Shown in pieces: positions 18,992 to 28,423 of a stretch of 64,000 nt of DNA. The stretch spans positions 62,001 to 126,000 of the forward strand of contig NZ_AEMI01000020.1 of NCBI RefSeq assembly GCF_000166715.1, read 5' to 3'. Within the stretch, counting starts at the first letter, position 1; every line of letters starts with the position of its first letter. Made by a program: the position numbers and the translations under genes. The notes under the pieces are model-generated. The model did not search any database, was not told the origin of the DNA, and saw nothing but the letters and a program-made list of their open reading frames with translations. This DNA comes from Leuconostoc gelidum subsp. gelidum KCTC 3527. GTDB taxonomy: Bacteria > Bacillota > Bacilli > Lactobacillales > Lactobacillaceae.

Positions 18992-19013
18992 ATTTATATA
19001 GAATGTAGAAATG

Positions 19014-19065
19014 AAAGGAATGTGTTTATAGACACTACAATACTATAAACACAAACAAAAATATG
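19014..19065 (+). promoter_or_regulatory. mscL leader: SD separated from start codon by an 11-bp hairpin
   Basis: The only good Shine-Dalgarno (GAAAGGAA, ending 19020) is more than 40 bases from the ATG at 19063. Between them lies a perfect 11-bp inverted repeat, TGTGTTTATAG (19021-19031) and CTATAAACACA (19043-19053), with an 11-nt loop. If the hairpin folds, SD-to-ATG spacing drops to about 11 nt. Confidence 0.6.
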
Positions 19066-19443
19066 CTCTCAGAATTTAAAACATTTATCATGCGTGGTAA
19101 CGTGCTTGATTTAGCAGTTGGTGTGATTATTGGTGGTGCTTTTACTGGATTAGTGAAGTCTTTGACTAACAATTTAATTGGTCCGATTTTGACATTTTTC
19201 ACTGGTGGTACTTCAGATTTAGCTAGTTTAAAGCTTGTTATTACTAAAGAACTCACATTTAAGTATGGTGCCTTCATCAATGACTTGATTAATTTTTTGA
19301 TTACGGCCTTTGTCGTTTTCCTTCTAATCAAAGTTATCAACCGCCTCTTCCGTACAAACAAGGAAAAGGCAGTAGAAGTTAACCCTGAATTAGAAATTTT
19401 AACCGAAATTCGTGATTTATTGGAAGCTGAAAAAAAAGCATAA
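19063..19443 (+). CDS. mscL: Large-conductance mechanosensitive channel MscL
   Basis: The 126-residue protein starts [20 protein letters not shown], the canonical MscL N-terminus and first gating helix, followed by the second helix around [20 protein letters not shown] and the cytoplasmic bundle ending [16 protein letters not shown]. MscL forms a pentameric pore that opens under osmotic downshock. The start is fixed by family alignment because no SD is adjacent to it; a hairpin separates a distal SD from the ATG. Own terminator downstream. Confidence 0.96.
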   Translation: MLSEFKTFIMRGNVLDLAVGVIIGGAFTGLVKSLTNNLIGPILTFFTGGTSDLASLKLVITKELTFKYGAFINDLINFLITAFVVFLLIKVINRLFRTNKEKAVEVNPELEILTEIRDLLEAEKKA

Positions 19444-19460
19444 TGTTCGCATTTTGAAGC

Positions 19461-19504
19461 AAATCCGTCCAAGAAATGACCTTGTTGTTTGGACGGATTT
19501 TTTG
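19461..19504 (+). terminator. mscL terminator
   Basis: Arms AAATCCGTCCAA and TTGGACGGATTT flank a 16-base loop; the 3' arm runs into TTTTTT. Confidence 0.85.
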
Positions 19505-19540
19505 TATAGTTATTAGGTTACTAAATTATTGGAGGTCGTC

Positions 19541-20173
19541 ATGGTGATTATTACCGCAGGCATGATTGGCGTTGGAAAAACAACATTAACTGGGTTAATT
19601 GCTGAACATTTTGGCACAAAAGCCTTTTATGAACCAGTGGGCGACAATCCCGTACTCCCACTTTATTATTCCGACCCAAAACAGTATGGTTTTTTACTAC
19701 AAATTTATTTTCTTAACCGACGTTTCGATATGATTAAGAAAGCACTAGCAGATGACAATAATGTGTTAGATCGCTCAATTTATGAAGACGCTTTATTTAC
19801 ATCTGAAAATCATAAAGATGGTAACATCACAGATGCTGAAATGAGTGTTTACACACAACTACTCAATAATATGATGTCTGAGTTACAAAAATTACCTAAG
19901 AAGGCCCCTGATTTACTCGTTTACGCTGAAACTGATTTTGAAACTATCTTATACCGGATTAAAAAACGTGGACGTGATTACGAACAGTTTGACGATAATG
20001 ATGCATTACGTCAGTATTATTTCCGTATGTGGTCAGCATATCGTGATTGGTTTGATGCATATGATGCGTCACCAAAAATAAAAATTGATTTACAAACATT
20101 TGATCTTGAACAAAACAAAAATCAAGAAGTGATTTTACAACAAATTGATCAGGCATTAAAAACAATACATTAA
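19541..20173 (+). CDS. Deoxynucleoside kinase (dGK/dAK type)
   Basis: The 210-residue enzyme phosphorylates deoxynucleosides in the salvage pathway. It shows the P-loop GMIGVGKTTLTGL, the base-discriminating FYEPVGDNPVLPLYY region, the DRSIYEDALF motif and the lid RIKKRGRDYEQFDD. These match the paired deoxyadenosine/deoxyguanosine kinases of lactobacilli, although only one gene is present here. Start at the ATG at 19541, with GGAGG six bases upstream; an in-frame TTG upstream overlaps this SD. Confidence 0.9.
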   Translation: MVIITAGMIGVGKTTLTGLIAEHFGTKAFYEPVGDNPVLPLYYSDPKQYGFLLQIYFLNRRFDMIKKALADDNNVLDRSIYEDALFTSENHKDGNITDAEMSVYTQLLNNMMSELQKLPKKAPDLLVYAETDFETILYRIKKRGRDYEQFDDNDALRQYYFRMWSAYRDWFDAYDASPKIKIDLQTFDLEQNKNQEVILQQIDQALKTIH

Positions 20174-20218
20174 AAATACGTTCATCACTGATTAATACAG
20201 TGATGAACGTATTTTTTA
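20172..20218. terminator. Bidirectional terminator between the kinase gene and ruvA
   Basis: A perfect 18-bp stem starting AAAATACGTTCATCACTG with a 7-nt loop has A-runs and T-runs on its two sides, serving the convergent kinase (+) and ruvA (-) genes. Confidence 0.85.
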
Positions 20219-20806
20219 ATTAACTAGCAATTTTAATGCTGAACGGATATAACCATCTGTTGTATCGTGTTTTGCTGCTAAAGTTTTTTCCAGCTTAGCA
20301 ACCTCTTTAGTACTATAACCTAATGAATTTAAAGCTTCTAAGGCATCAGACAATGCCTGGTTTGAATTTGGCTGCGAAACTGGCGTTGCCATACCAACAG
20401 AGGCAGCCAAATCATCCAATTTCCCTTTCAAATCCAAAACAATTTGTTGCGCTGTTTTTTTACCAACACCTGGAAACTGTGTTAAGTAAGTTGCATCATC
20501 ATTTGCAACAGCATTAACTAAACCAGCCGCATCATCACTAGCTAAAATGGCCAAAGCACTTTTAGGCCCAATACCGGAAACATTTAATAGCTTATTGAAC
20601 AATATTTTTTCATTTTCATCAATAAAACCATACATCGTGATTTCATTTTCACGTACAATTTGTTCCAAGTAAACATGTGATTCCACATTTTGTTCAAAAC
20701 GATATGGATTAGCTACAAATAGTTTGTAACCTACACCACTGCGGTCACAAATGACCAAATAAGCTGGGTAAATATTCGTAATTAAACCATTAATATATTC
20801 GTACAC
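20216..20806 (-). CDS. ruvA: Holliday junction branch migration protein RuvA
   Basis: The 196-residue protein binds four-way DNA junctions and loads the RuvB motor. The N-terminal OB domain (MYEYINGLITNIYPAYLVI), tandem helix-hairpin-helix motifs (FNKLLNVSGIGPKSALAIL, LTQFPGVGKKTAQQIVLDLK) and a short C-terminal RuvB-contact domain are all present. Unusually, it lies after ruvB and queA in the direction of transcription instead of directly before ruvB. Confidence 0.96.
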   Translation of the reverse strand: MYEYINGLITNIYPAYLVICDRSGVGYKLFVANPYRFEQNVESHVYLEQIVRENEITMYGFIDENEKILFNKLLNVSGIGPKSALAILASDDAAGLVNAVANDDATYLTQFPGVGKKTAQQIVLDLKGKLDDLAASVGMATPVSQPNSNQALSDALEALNSLGYSTKEVAKLEKTLAAKHDTTDGYIRSALKLLVN

Positions 20807-20924
20807 TTTTATTTCCCCCTTAAATCACATCTTTTTAGTTTATCATAAAAATCAAGTGATGAGATACTTTCTGAAAACTACCAGTTGTTAACAAGCATAT
20901 GGCAATAGTGAATCACAATGACAT

Positions 20925-21986
20925 CTAGCGCTTGATAAACATTGCATCCCCAAAACTAAAGAAACGATACTTGTCATCCACAGCGTGCTGATAAGCATTT
21001 AAAATATTATCACGCCCTGTAAAAGCCGCGACTAACATAACTAACGTTGACTTAGGAAGATGAAAATTTGTGATAAACGCATCAACCGTCGTCCATTGAT
21101 ATCCTGGTTTAATAAATATATCTGTCCAACCTGAATCAGCTTGTAATTGCCCATCAAATTTTGAGCCAATCGTTTCTAATGTACGTATAGAAGTCGTACC
21201 TGTAGCAATAATACGACCACCAGTAGCATGAACCTTATTCAAAGCATCAGCCGCCTCTGAGCTCAACTGATAGAACTCTGAATGCATTTTGTGATCTTCA
21301 ATATTTTCTTCTTCAACCGGTCTAAATGTTCCCAAACCAACGTGTAACGTTAACTCAATTGTTTGGACACCCTTTGCTCGCACCTTATCTAATAGTTCTG
21401 GTGTCCAATGTAACCCAGCTGTTGGTGCTGCGGCAGAACCGTCAACTTTGGAATAAACAGTTTGATAACGTTCCTGATCTGCCAGCTTTTCTTTAATATA
21501 AGGTGGCAGCGGCATTTCCCCTAATTTTTCTAGTAGCTCCATGAAAATACCTTCATAGTGGAACTCAATATAACGACCACCATGCTCTAATTCCCCAACA
21601 ACAGTAGCAGTCATGACTGGATTGTCAATGTCGTTACCAAAAAAAATCGTTGACCCAACTGGTGATTTTTTTGCGGGTTTGACCAATGTTTCCCAGACAT
21701 CGCCATGATCTTGACGTAATAATAACACTTCGGCATGTCCACCTGTTTCAGGACGTACGCCATGCAATCGTGCTGGTAGCACGCGAGAGTTATTCATCAC
21801 AATAGCATCGCCTGGGTTCACATAATCTAAAATGTCATAAAAATGTTTATCTTCATACACGCCAGTATTCGCATCTAGCACTAACAAACGAGACGAATCA
21901 CGCTGTTTTAAGGGCGTTTGGGCAATGAGTGTTTCTGGTAAATCATAATCAAAATCTGCTAATTGGTAATGTTGTTCTTCAGTCAT
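20925..21986 (-). CDS. queA: S-adenosylmethionine:tRNA ribosyltransferase-isomerase
   Basis: QueA transfers the ribosyl part of S-adenosylmethionine to preQ1 in tRNA, forming epoxyqueuosine. Diagnostic blocks are [61 protein letters not shown] and [20 protein letters not shown] start at the ATG (353 residues) with AGGTG six bases upstream; an in-frame GTG three codons earlier is possible. It overlaps the upstream phosphoesterase gene by 8 nt and sits between ruvB and ruvA. Confidence 0.96.
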   Translation of the reverse strand: MTEEQHYQLADFDYDLPETLIAQTPLKQRDSSRLLVLDANTGVYEDKHFYDILDYVNPGDAIVMNNSRVLPARLHGVRPETGGHAEVLLLRQDHGDVWETLVKPAKKSPVGSTIFFGNDIDNPVMTATVVGELEHGGRYIEFHYEGIFMELLEKLGEMPLPPYIKEKLADQERYQTVYSKVDGSAAAPTAGLHWTPELLDKVRAKGVQTIELTLHVGLGTFRPVEEENIEDHKMHSEFYQLSSEAADALNKVHATGGRIIATGTTSIRTLETIGSKFDGQLQADSGWTDIFIKPGYQWTTVDAFITNFHLPKSTLVMLVAAFTGRDNILNAYQHAVDDKYRFFSFGDAMFIKR

Positions 21987-22839
21987 TTTTTTCACCTATA
22001 TTGCCTTGTAGATTAGTTTTTTTTTCAAATTCAAATCCTGTTAAGGCAACCTTTTCTTTTGCCTGATCCGATAATACTTTATCTTCATTAGGAATGTTAA
22101 ACGCTTTTAAAACATCTGCATATGTCAAATCATTAGTATTGAGATAGTCCACTAACAGCGCTAATTCATGTCGCTGAGTAGCAGTTGGTTTATTAATTGT
22201 AATCGTTTCATCAAATGCCCGTTCTATCAAGCGATCATAACGTTTGTTTTCTGATTCTATTTGATACAGTTGTGCAATCTTTTTTTGTCGTGCAACCAAA
22301 AGCGGTGTCAACTCATCAAAACTGATTGGTGCACCGAATTTTCTGGTTTGCATATAATCCGAATCAAGCGATAAATTAATCATACCGGCAGATTGATATT
22401 CAGCTTCATGAATATGGCCATGAACAGACAAAATTGGATAAGGTAAATCAATGGCATAATGGCTCAACCAAACTTGTATCCCATTAATTTTGACCGCTTT
22501 GGCAGTATCGACAACTTCTATTACACCAGTTTCTGAAGCCTTTACGGCTGCTTTTAACTGGTCAGAATGATCATGGTTCCCCTTAAAAAAAACAATACGC
22601 CCATTTAAACGTGTTAATTGTGCAACAAAATCTTGCTTTTTACGAAACATACCAAGATCACCCAAAAAATACACGGTATCTTCAGCTTTCACAACATTAT
22701 TCCAGGTTGTTTCAAGGTAAATATCCATGTTTTTAATAGTCGGTTCAATATCCAGTGCACGTAATGATTCTGCACGTGATTTATCAAAATATAAAATTTT
22801 TTCGTGATTAAAATGCGTATCTGACATAATATATTGCAT
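21979..22839 (-). CDS. Calcineurin-like metallophosphoesterase
   Basis: The 286-residue protein begins [14 protein letters not shown] (D-x-H), followed by [18 protein letters not shown] and [21 protein letters not shown], which are the metal ligands of the binuclear calcineurin-like fold. The catalytic part ends near residue 165; the remaining about 120 residues are helical and of unknown role. Substrate not predictable. It shares one base with ruvB upstream and overlaps queA downstream, so it is translationally coupled to DNA repair and tRNA modification genes. Confidence 0.8.
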   Translation of the reverse strand: MQYIMSDTHFNHEKILYFDKSRAESLRALDIEPTIKNMDIYLETTWNNVVKAEDTVYFLGDLGMFRKKQDFVAQLTRLNGRIVFFKGNHDHSDQLKAAVKASETGVIEVVDTAKAVKINGIQVWLSHYAIDLPYPILSVHGHIHEAEYQSAGMINLSLDSDYMQTRKFGAPISFDELTPLLVARQKKIAQLYQIESENKRYDRLIERAFDETITINKPTATQRHELALLVDYLNTNDLTYADVLKAFNIPNEDKVLSDQAKEKVALTGFEFEKKTNLQGNIGEKND

Positions 22840-23906
22840 TATTGTTCCCTTTGATACGGTATTTTAAGGTGTGCATAAGCACTTTCAGTAACAACACGAC
22901 CACGTGGTGTGCGTTGCAAAAAACCAATCTGCAATAAGTAAGGTTCAACCATAGACTCTAATGTTTCAGCCTCTTCACCAATATTGGCTGCAATGGTGTT
23001 CAAACCTACAGGACCACCCTTATAATATTCAATCATCGTTCCTAAAAATTTGTGATCTGTTTCATCAAGTCCGCGATTATCGACACGCAATTTATCCAAA
23101 GCAATATCAACAATTGCCTTGTCAATTGCTGATTTACCTTCTACTTGTGCAAAATCACGTACGCGTTTCAATAATCGATTAGCAATACGCGGTGTGCCTC
23201 GTGAACGCAAAGCGACTTCATAAGCGCCTGCCAATTTAATTGGTGCGTTAAAAATATCTGATGAACGAACCACGATTTCTTGTAATTCTTCTGGTGTGTA
23301 ATATGCCATTGCGTTAATGATTCCAAAACGGTCACGTAAAGGTTTTGATAACATACCTGGTCGTGTAGTTGCACCAATAAGTGTAAAGGGTGGTAACGGA
23401 AAATGAACAGCACGTGCTGTCGGTCCTTGACCAACCATAATGTCAACAAAATAATCTTCCATCGCCGAATACATAATTTCTTCAATATTCGTTGGTAAGC
23501 GGTGAATTTCATCAATAAATAAAATATCACCTGGTTCAAGTTCATTAAGTAAGGCTACTAAATCTCCTGGCTTCTCAATTGCCGGACCCGAAGTTGTTTT
23601 AATATGCACAGCCATTTCGTTTGCAATAATCATGGCTAATGTTGTTTTTCCTAACCCTGGTGGTCCAAACAACAAAACATGATCTAATGCCTCTTCACGT
23701 TGCTTAGCTGCAGAAATATAAACATTTAGCTCTTCTTTTAAGGCAGCTTGACCAATATATTCACGCAAAAATTGCGGACGTAATGAAAATTCATTACGCT
23801 GTTCCACCTCATTTGCCGCTGCATCACGTATTAATTGATCGGCTGCTGTATTTTCATCATACCATTGATTAAATTGTGGTTCTTGTTGATCTACCATATT
23901 TATCAT
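22839..23906 (-). CDS. ruvB: Holliday junction branch migration ATPase RuvB
   Basis: The 355-residue AAA+ motor drives branch migration with RuvA. Walker [18 protein letters not shown], Walker [11 protein letters not shown], sensor 1 [10 protein letters not shown] and the C-terminal winged helix ([13 protein letters not shown]) are intact. Either of two ATG codons four codons apart could start it; neither has a strong SD. ruvB is first in ruvB-phosphoesterase-queA, with ruvA following after a 118-base gap. Confidence 0.97.
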   Translation of the reverse strand: MINMVDQQEPQFNQWYDENTAADQLIRDAAANEVEQRNEFSLRPQFLREYIGQAALKEELNVYISAAKQREEALDHVLLFGPPGLGKTTLAMIIANEMAVHIKTTSGPAIEKPGDLVALLNELEPGDILFIDEIHRLPTNIEEIMYSAMEDYFVDIMVGQGPTARAVHFPLPPFTLIGATTRPGMLSKPLRDRFGIINAMAYYTPEELQEIVVRSSDIFNAPIKLAGAYEVALRSRGTPRIANRLLKRVRDFAQVEGKSAIDKAIVDIALDKLRVDNRGLDETDHKFLGTMIEYYKGGPVGLNTIAANIGEEAETLESMVEPYLLQIGFLQRTPRGRVVTESAYAHLKIPYQREQ

Positions 23907-23952
23907 TTTACCATGTTTACCGGATATTTATATCAGAGACTATCCCGAAAAA

Positions 23953-24489
23953 TTAACGTGTCATTTCTACTGTGAGATTATCTAACAGTACGTGCGAACG
24001 ATTATAAAAATGTACAACAAACTTATCTGCCTCAACGATAAGTACAGCGTACGTTCCACCAATTATTGACCGTGGTCCCTTTGGTAAACTCGTTGATCCT
24101 GGATTAATAAATAACTTACCATTATAGGCAAGTGCCCCATCAATATGCGTATGACCAAATAAAACAACCTGAGCATCACTCTCGAGAGCTGCTTTATCTA
24201 ACAACTCTAAATTAGCCCACCCATTAAACATTGTCACATTATATAAATGCCCATGCGTTTGAAAAAAAGTCACATGATCAATTGTTGTCGCGCGCGCTTC
24301 AACAAAATCAGGATCATAGTCCATATTACCAATTACTGTTGAAACACCATCAAAAACAGCATCTTGTGCTGCCAATTCTGAATCACCATTAAAAAAAATA
24401 CCGGCAACTTGTGGCCGCCACCTAGCAATAATATTTGACAATATCGCGCGATCACCATGATTATCTGAAACAATTAAAAATTTTGACAT
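23953..24489 (-). CDS. YfcE/YsnB-type metallophosphoesterase
   Basis: The 178-residue protein is a compact calcineurin-like phosphodiesterase: FLIVSDNHGDRAIL, FFNGDSEL, VIGNMDYD, FFQTHGHLYNV and LFGHTHIDGAL supply the two-metal site. Bacillus YsnB is its likely relative. Its placement directly after the MurI-RdgB gene mirrors the racE-ysnA-ysnB order of other Firmicutes. Substrate unknown. Confidence 0.85.
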   Translation of the reverse strand: MSKFLIVSDNHGDRAILSNIIARWRPQVAGIFFNGDSELAAQDAVFDGVSTVIGNMDYDPDFVEARATTIDHVTFFQTHGHLYNVTMFNGWANLELLDKAALESDAQVVLFGHTHIDGALAYNGKLFINPGSTSLPKGPRSIIGGTYAVLIVEADKFVVHFYNRSHVLLDNLTVEMTR

Positions 24490-24527
24490 ATTATATCATT
24501 TTTGTAAGTAGCAATTTTCATTATTAC

Positions 24528-25985
24528 TTACACTCCTTTCAACCATTCTGGTAGATGTTTACCTAATTCCTGTAAAGCCAAGCCACGATGACTTACCTGA
24601 TTTTTTTCATTTGCAGTTAATTGGGCAAACGTTTTATCAAACTGTGGTATTAAGAAAAGCGGATCATAACCAAAACCGTTATCGCCATAACGTTGATCTG
24701 TTATTAAGCCATGCACCGTTCCTGTTGCGACTAATTTACGCTTGTTCGGACCGATTAGCACAAGGACACTATTAAACTGTGCTTCACGCGATGTGATTCC
24801 TTCAAGCTTGTTTAAGACTTTATCATTATTCGCCTCATCATCATGATCCCCTGCATATCGTGCAGAATACACGCCTGGTTCACCATTCAAAGCATCAATC
24901 GATAAGCCAGAATCATCTGCTAAAATATAATCATTTGGCGCAATTTTAGCAATTGCCGTCGCTTTTTTTGTCGCATTTTCTTCAAATGTTGTGCCATCTT
25001 CAATAATTTCAGGTACATTGCCCCCTAAATTTCGTAGCGGTGTCACTGTTAGGTCGATACCGATATCATTCAAGATAGCTTCTATTTCTGCTATCTTATG
25101 TTGATTGTTACTAGCCAAAATAAGTCTAGACATGCTAATTTCCTCTAAATGCTGTAATATCCCATTGCCTACGATTTTTAAATGACGAACATCAAGTTCA
25201 TGGGTGCGCGTTAACCAATTTGTCGCAATAACTTTAAACGTTTCATTATCACTATCACTCGTTGTGTAATAAATATCTTCATCATGATTATGTTTTATAT
25301 CACTGTTTAAGGCCAGCTTATTCAAACATTGTTTAATGGCATAAATGGTTTCACGACCGGAATCAATCAAGGTAACTTGTTGACCGACTGCCTCTTGAAT
25401 AAAAGATTCAAGCAATGGAAAGTGGGTGCAACCTAGTATTAGTGTATCAATTCCCGCTGCTTTAAACGGTGCTAAATGATTCATGACAAGATCTCGCGCA
25501 GCATGATCTTGATACTTATTTGCTTCAACTAATTGTACAAAATCTGGTTCACCTTGTGACAAAACCTTTATATCAGCGTCATATTGATGTATTTGCGATT
25601 CATAGGCTTTAGAATTGACAGTGCCTTCAGTTGCAATGATACCAACTGTTTTATTTTTGGTTGCCAATTGTGCGGCTTGCGCGCCTGGTTGTATGACACC
25701 AATGACCGGAATAGTTAATTTTTTTTGAAGCACAGTGAGTGCACGTGCTGTTGCCGTATTACAAGCAATGACAAGCATTTTAATTTGCTTTTCTGTTACC
25801 AGATAATTTGCCATTTGCAGTGTGTAGGCAGTCACTTCATCCGTCGTCCGTGGCCCATAAGGCATACGCGCTGTATCGCCAATAAAGATAAATTGTTCGT
25901 TAGGTAGTTGCTTTTGGGCTTCTTTAATGACCGTTAGGCCACCAACCCCAGAATCAACCATCCCGATTGGATTATTTTTATTCAT
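24528..25985 (-). CDS. murI: Fused glutamate racemase and XTP/dITP pyrophosphatase (MurI-RdgB)
   Basis: Residues 1-284 are glutamate racemase, which supplies D-glutamate for peptidoglycan: IGMVDSGVGGLTV (D11), VIACNTATA (C75) and LILGCTHFPLL (C186) are the catalytic motifs. From M285 the chain is a complete RdgB/HAM1 nucleotide-cleaning enzyme: LILASNNQHKIAEIEAIL, ILADDSGLSIDALNGEPG, NGFGYDPLF and SHRGLAL. Elsewhere in Firmicutes these are separate adjacent genes. A good SD (GAGGA, 7 nt) precedes the internal ATG at 25133, so free RdgB may also be made. Followed by the YsnB-like gene. Confidence 0.93.
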   Translation of the reverse strand: MNKNNPIGMVDSGVGGLTVIKEAQKQLPNEQFIFIGDTARMPYGPRTTDEVTAYTLQMANYLVTEKQIKMLVIACNTATARALTVLQKKLTIPVIGVIQPGAQAAQLATKNKTVGIIATEGTVNSKAYESQIHQYDADIKVLSQGEPDFVQLVEANKYQDHAARDLVMNHLAPFKAAGIDTLILGCTHFPLLESFIQEAVGQQVTLIDSGRETIYAIKQCLNKLALNSDIKHNHDEDIYYTTSDSDNETFKVIATNWLTRTHELDVRHLKIVGNGILQHLEEISMSRLILASNNQHKIAEIEAILNDIGIDLTVTPLRNLGGNVPEIIEDGTTFEENATKKATAIAKIAPNDYILADDSGLSIDALNGEPGVYSARYAGDHDDEANNDKVLNKLEGITSREAQFNSVLVLIGPNKRKLVATGTVHGLITDQRYGDNGFGYDPLFLIPQFDKTFAQLTANEKNQVSHRGLALQELGKHLPEWLKGV

Positions 25986-26039
25986 ATTTATAATTATGAA
26001 CGGAAAATTTAAGAATGCAAGTTTTCTAGACCAAAAGTT

Positions 26040-26048
26040 TGGTATAAT
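26040..26048 (+). promoter_or_regulatory. Extended -10 promoter of the yslB-like gene
   Basis: TGGTATAAT is a consensus -10 with an upstream TG; the -35 region is poor. It lies about 27 bases before the start codon. Confidence 0.5.
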
Positions 26049-26075
26049 AAAGATCTGAAAGGTTTATATAAACTT

Positions 26076-26795
26076 ATGAATAGCAATGATTACGACAAAA
26101 TTTTACAGACAAATTTTCAAGTCAATAGCTTTGCCTTGACGCTTCTCCGTGATGGTCTTTTAAAAAATCTATTACAAGAAGATTATCCCCATATTTTATA
26201 TTGGGCTGGTAAAGAAATAGCACGCCAATTCCCAACTGATGCCCTTTCTTCCGTGGTAACGTTCTTTGATAACGCTGGTTTTGGCACTATAGAAATTGCT
26301 TCTCAAGACAGTAAAAATCAACGTTGGTACTTGACTGGTGATTTAGTCAAACAACGTTTAGGACTGGATAAGTCTGCTGATTTTAGTTTAGAGGCTGGTT
26401 TTTTGGCACAACAACTTGAAACGCAAACTGGGGCCATCGCCGAAGCAACATTTAAACTCATGAAAAAAAATGAGGGTGTGAGCTTCGAAGTTGTGACTGA
26501 TCTTAATGAGACAGTTGATGTTTCTGATATCAAGCAACGTGTTGCTGCGCGAGAATCATTTTTAAGACAAACACATGAAAATATTGAGCATGCCAAAATC
26601 ATTAATATACGGGATGATGGTGATATTTCACACGAACAATCTATTACAGATTCATTACTGGCCTTTAAATTTGATGATATTGACCTGCCAAAAGAAGCGC
26701 CAACCAGTTTGAGTGCCTTGTCTGGTGACGACGCAATCGACCCTTTTAATTTTCCAACATCAACGGATGCAGAATCCCAATCACCATTTTCATAA
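26076..26795 (+). CDS. YslB-like protein (DUF2507) with extra C-terminal region
   Basis: Residues about 10-150 match the YslB/DUF2507 pattern (FALTLLRDGLLKNLL, DYPHILYWAGKEIARQFP, FSLEAGFLAQQLETQTG). The fold resembles small-ligand-binding V4R-like domains, but the function is unknown. The total of 239 residues is about 90 longer than YslB of Bacillus; the tail is acidic and probably disordered. It is divergent from murI. The SD (GAAAGG) is about 13 bases from the ATG, with the palindrome GTTTATATAAAC between them. Confidence 0.75.
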   Translation: MNSNDYDKILQTNFQVNSFALTLLRDGLLKNLLQEDYPHILYWAGKEIARQFPTDALSSVVTFFDNAGFGTIEIASQDSKNQRWYLTGDLVKQRLGLDKSADFSLEAGFLAQQLETQTGAIAEATFKLMKKNEGVSFEVVTDLNETVDVSDIKQRVAARESFLRQTHENIEHAKIINIRDDGDISHEQSITDSLLAFKFDDIDLPKEAPTSLSALSGDDAIDPFNFPTSTDAESQSPFS

Positions 26796-26797
26796 AC

Positions 26798-26872
26798 AAA
26801 AAAACCGCTTCGTGTTGGGTATTAAGAAAACTTTATTGATTTTCTTAATACCCGACACATTGGCGGTTTTTA
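26798..26872. terminator. Long bidirectional terminator between yslB and dltD
   Basis: Arms AAAACCGC...GTGT...GGGTATTAAGAAAA and the matching complement form an interrupted stem of more than 25 bp, with A- and T-runs at its ends. The dltD stop codon lies within it. Confidence 0.8.
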
Positions 26873-28153
26873 TTTGAATTGTTCCAAATTATCGGATGTT
26901 GGCATAAGATTTTGCCACTCACGTGATAAATAATTATTGTTAATATGATAATTTGTTGGCTTATAACCATTTGTTAAAAATGGATTGATATGCCTGTCTG
27001 CAGCTACCCAGCCATTCCATCCCAGATGAATTGTATCTTGCATAAAGTAATTCGCATTACCTTCATGCGAAAAATCAGCAATATTATTAAACCCTTGTGT
27101 CGTCAACTGCTCCTTAATTTTGTCGACACTTTGATAGTACATATCTTGGTTTAATCCTGTATAATGAGCCCAACGCTGATTAACTGGTTGAATAATAAAC
27201 AAGACATCTGTATGTTGTTTTGCAAACTCTGCTAACACTGCTTGAAAATCAGCATACTCGTCTGACTGACGATAATCAAAAGATTTCTGTGACTGAGCCA
27301 ATTGCTTTAAACGCATTTTTACACGGTATCTGTAAAATGAATTTTTAATTTGAAAATCATTATTTGTTGTTTCTTTTTCACCAATTTTTGTTGCTTGCCG
27401 TAATAATGATGAGGCACTATCCTGTTTAGGTAATATTTTTAATGCCGGTTCAACACGCTTATCCCAATTGTTCGATCGTGAAAAATTTGAAAATAGTTGA
27501 TCATCACGTAACAATAAGCGATGACGTAAACTTAGTAGGTTGATGTCAGTTTTTGACAAGGGTTTATTATCACTAATTTTAGTAATCAATGTTGCGTAAA
27601 AATCACTGTCTTTAATTTGTTTTTGTTCCAACAAACGACCTGCAATAAAGCGATCAGTTGGCGTAATATGATTGATATTACGTAACCAATCCACTGTTTG
27701 TAACGGTGAATAAAATTCAGGAAAGAAGAGTTTTGTATCTTTCTTAGTAAACCACTGCTGTGAAATAATAAAAACTGCTTGCTTTTTGTGTAATGCAGGT
27801 GTCATTTCTTGCATGCCTAAATAATGAGTCAGCGATTCCGTGCCCGCCTGACCTAGTAAAAATGGTTGGTAGTTTCTATGATACTTTGCAGCCAACATTG
27901 AAGGGTGCATGGTATCCAAACGTAATAGCTCACTTGACCCGAAAAAAGGCACATAACGTCTAGAATGATCACTAAACGCCGCTGTTTTTATAGCCTCTCC
28001 TTTAAAGGTATTCTTGGAAAAAGAAACCGATGCATTACGTATATTTTTATGTGTAATGTGATTTAAAGAAAAAGGTGCTAAAAATAATGCAAAAATCAAT
28101 ACAAAAGCGACCACTACTGGTCCAAAAATCCACCATAACCCCCTTTTTTTCAT
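26870..28153 (-). CDS. dltD: D-alanyl transfer protein DltD
   Basis: The 427-residue protein has one N-terminal membrane helix (WWIFGPVVVAFVLIFALFL) and an extracellular SGNH-like domain with FGSSELLRLD (catalytic Ser) and DTIHLGWNGW (His/Asp side). It completes D-alanine transfer to teichoic acid outside the membrane. Length is standard. Last gene of dltXABCD, five bases after dltC. Confidence 0.95.
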   Translation of the reverse strand: MKKRGLWWIFGPVVVAFVLIFALFLAPFSLNHITHKNIRNASVSFSKNTFKGEAIKTAAFSDHSRRYVPFFGSSELLRLDTMHPSMLAAKYHRNYQPFLLGQAGTESLTHYLGMQEMTPALHKKQAVFIISQQWFTKKDTKLFFPEFYSPLQTVDWLRNINHITPTDRFIAGRLLEQKQIKDSDFYATLITKISDNKPLSKTDINLLSLRHRLLLRDDQLFSNFSRSNNWDKRVEPALKILPKQDSASSLLRQATKIGEKETTNNDFQIKNSFYRYRVKMRLKQLAQSQKSFDYRQSDEYADFQAVLAEFAKQHTDVLFIIQPVNQRWAHYTGLNQDMYYQSVDKIKEQLTTQGFNNIADFSHEGNANYFMQDTIHLGWNGWVAADRHINPFLTNGYKPTNYHINNNYLSREWQNLMPTSDNLEQFK

Positions 28154-28158
28154 GGTGA

Positions 28159-28395
28159 CTACCCAATCAAAGATTCAACTTTGGCAATCACTTTATTAGG
28201 TGTGTTCCATTCATCACGATTGAATTCTGATACTGGTGCTTGAATATCAAACTTACTTTCCAAGTCGAGTAACAATTCAACAGTTGCCATTGAATCGAGC
28301 AACCCACTATCAAAAAAATCATCATCCATTTGATCAGTGATATCTTCACCAATAATTGTATTCAAAATGTCGATTACGTCTTCTTTTACTGCCAT
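28159..28395 (-). CDS. dltC: D-alanyl carrier protein DltC
   Basis: The 78-residue acyl carrier protein has the phosphopantetheine site DSGLLDSMATVE with S35 as attachment residue. DltA loads D-alanine onto it. Normal length and position in the dlt operon. Confidence 0.97.
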   Translation of the reverse strand: MAVKEDVIDILNTIIGEDITDQMDDDFFDSGLLDSMATVELLLDLESKFDIQAPVSEFNRDEWNTPNKVIAKVESLIG

Positions 28396-28423
28396 TGTTA
28401 TTTCCTCTTTCTTTTAATTGCTA

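Noticed and set aside
19035-19472. A minus-strand frame of 145 codons opposite mscL
   Set aside because: The plus frame is unmistakably MscL; the opposite frame has no family motifs and spans the terminator.
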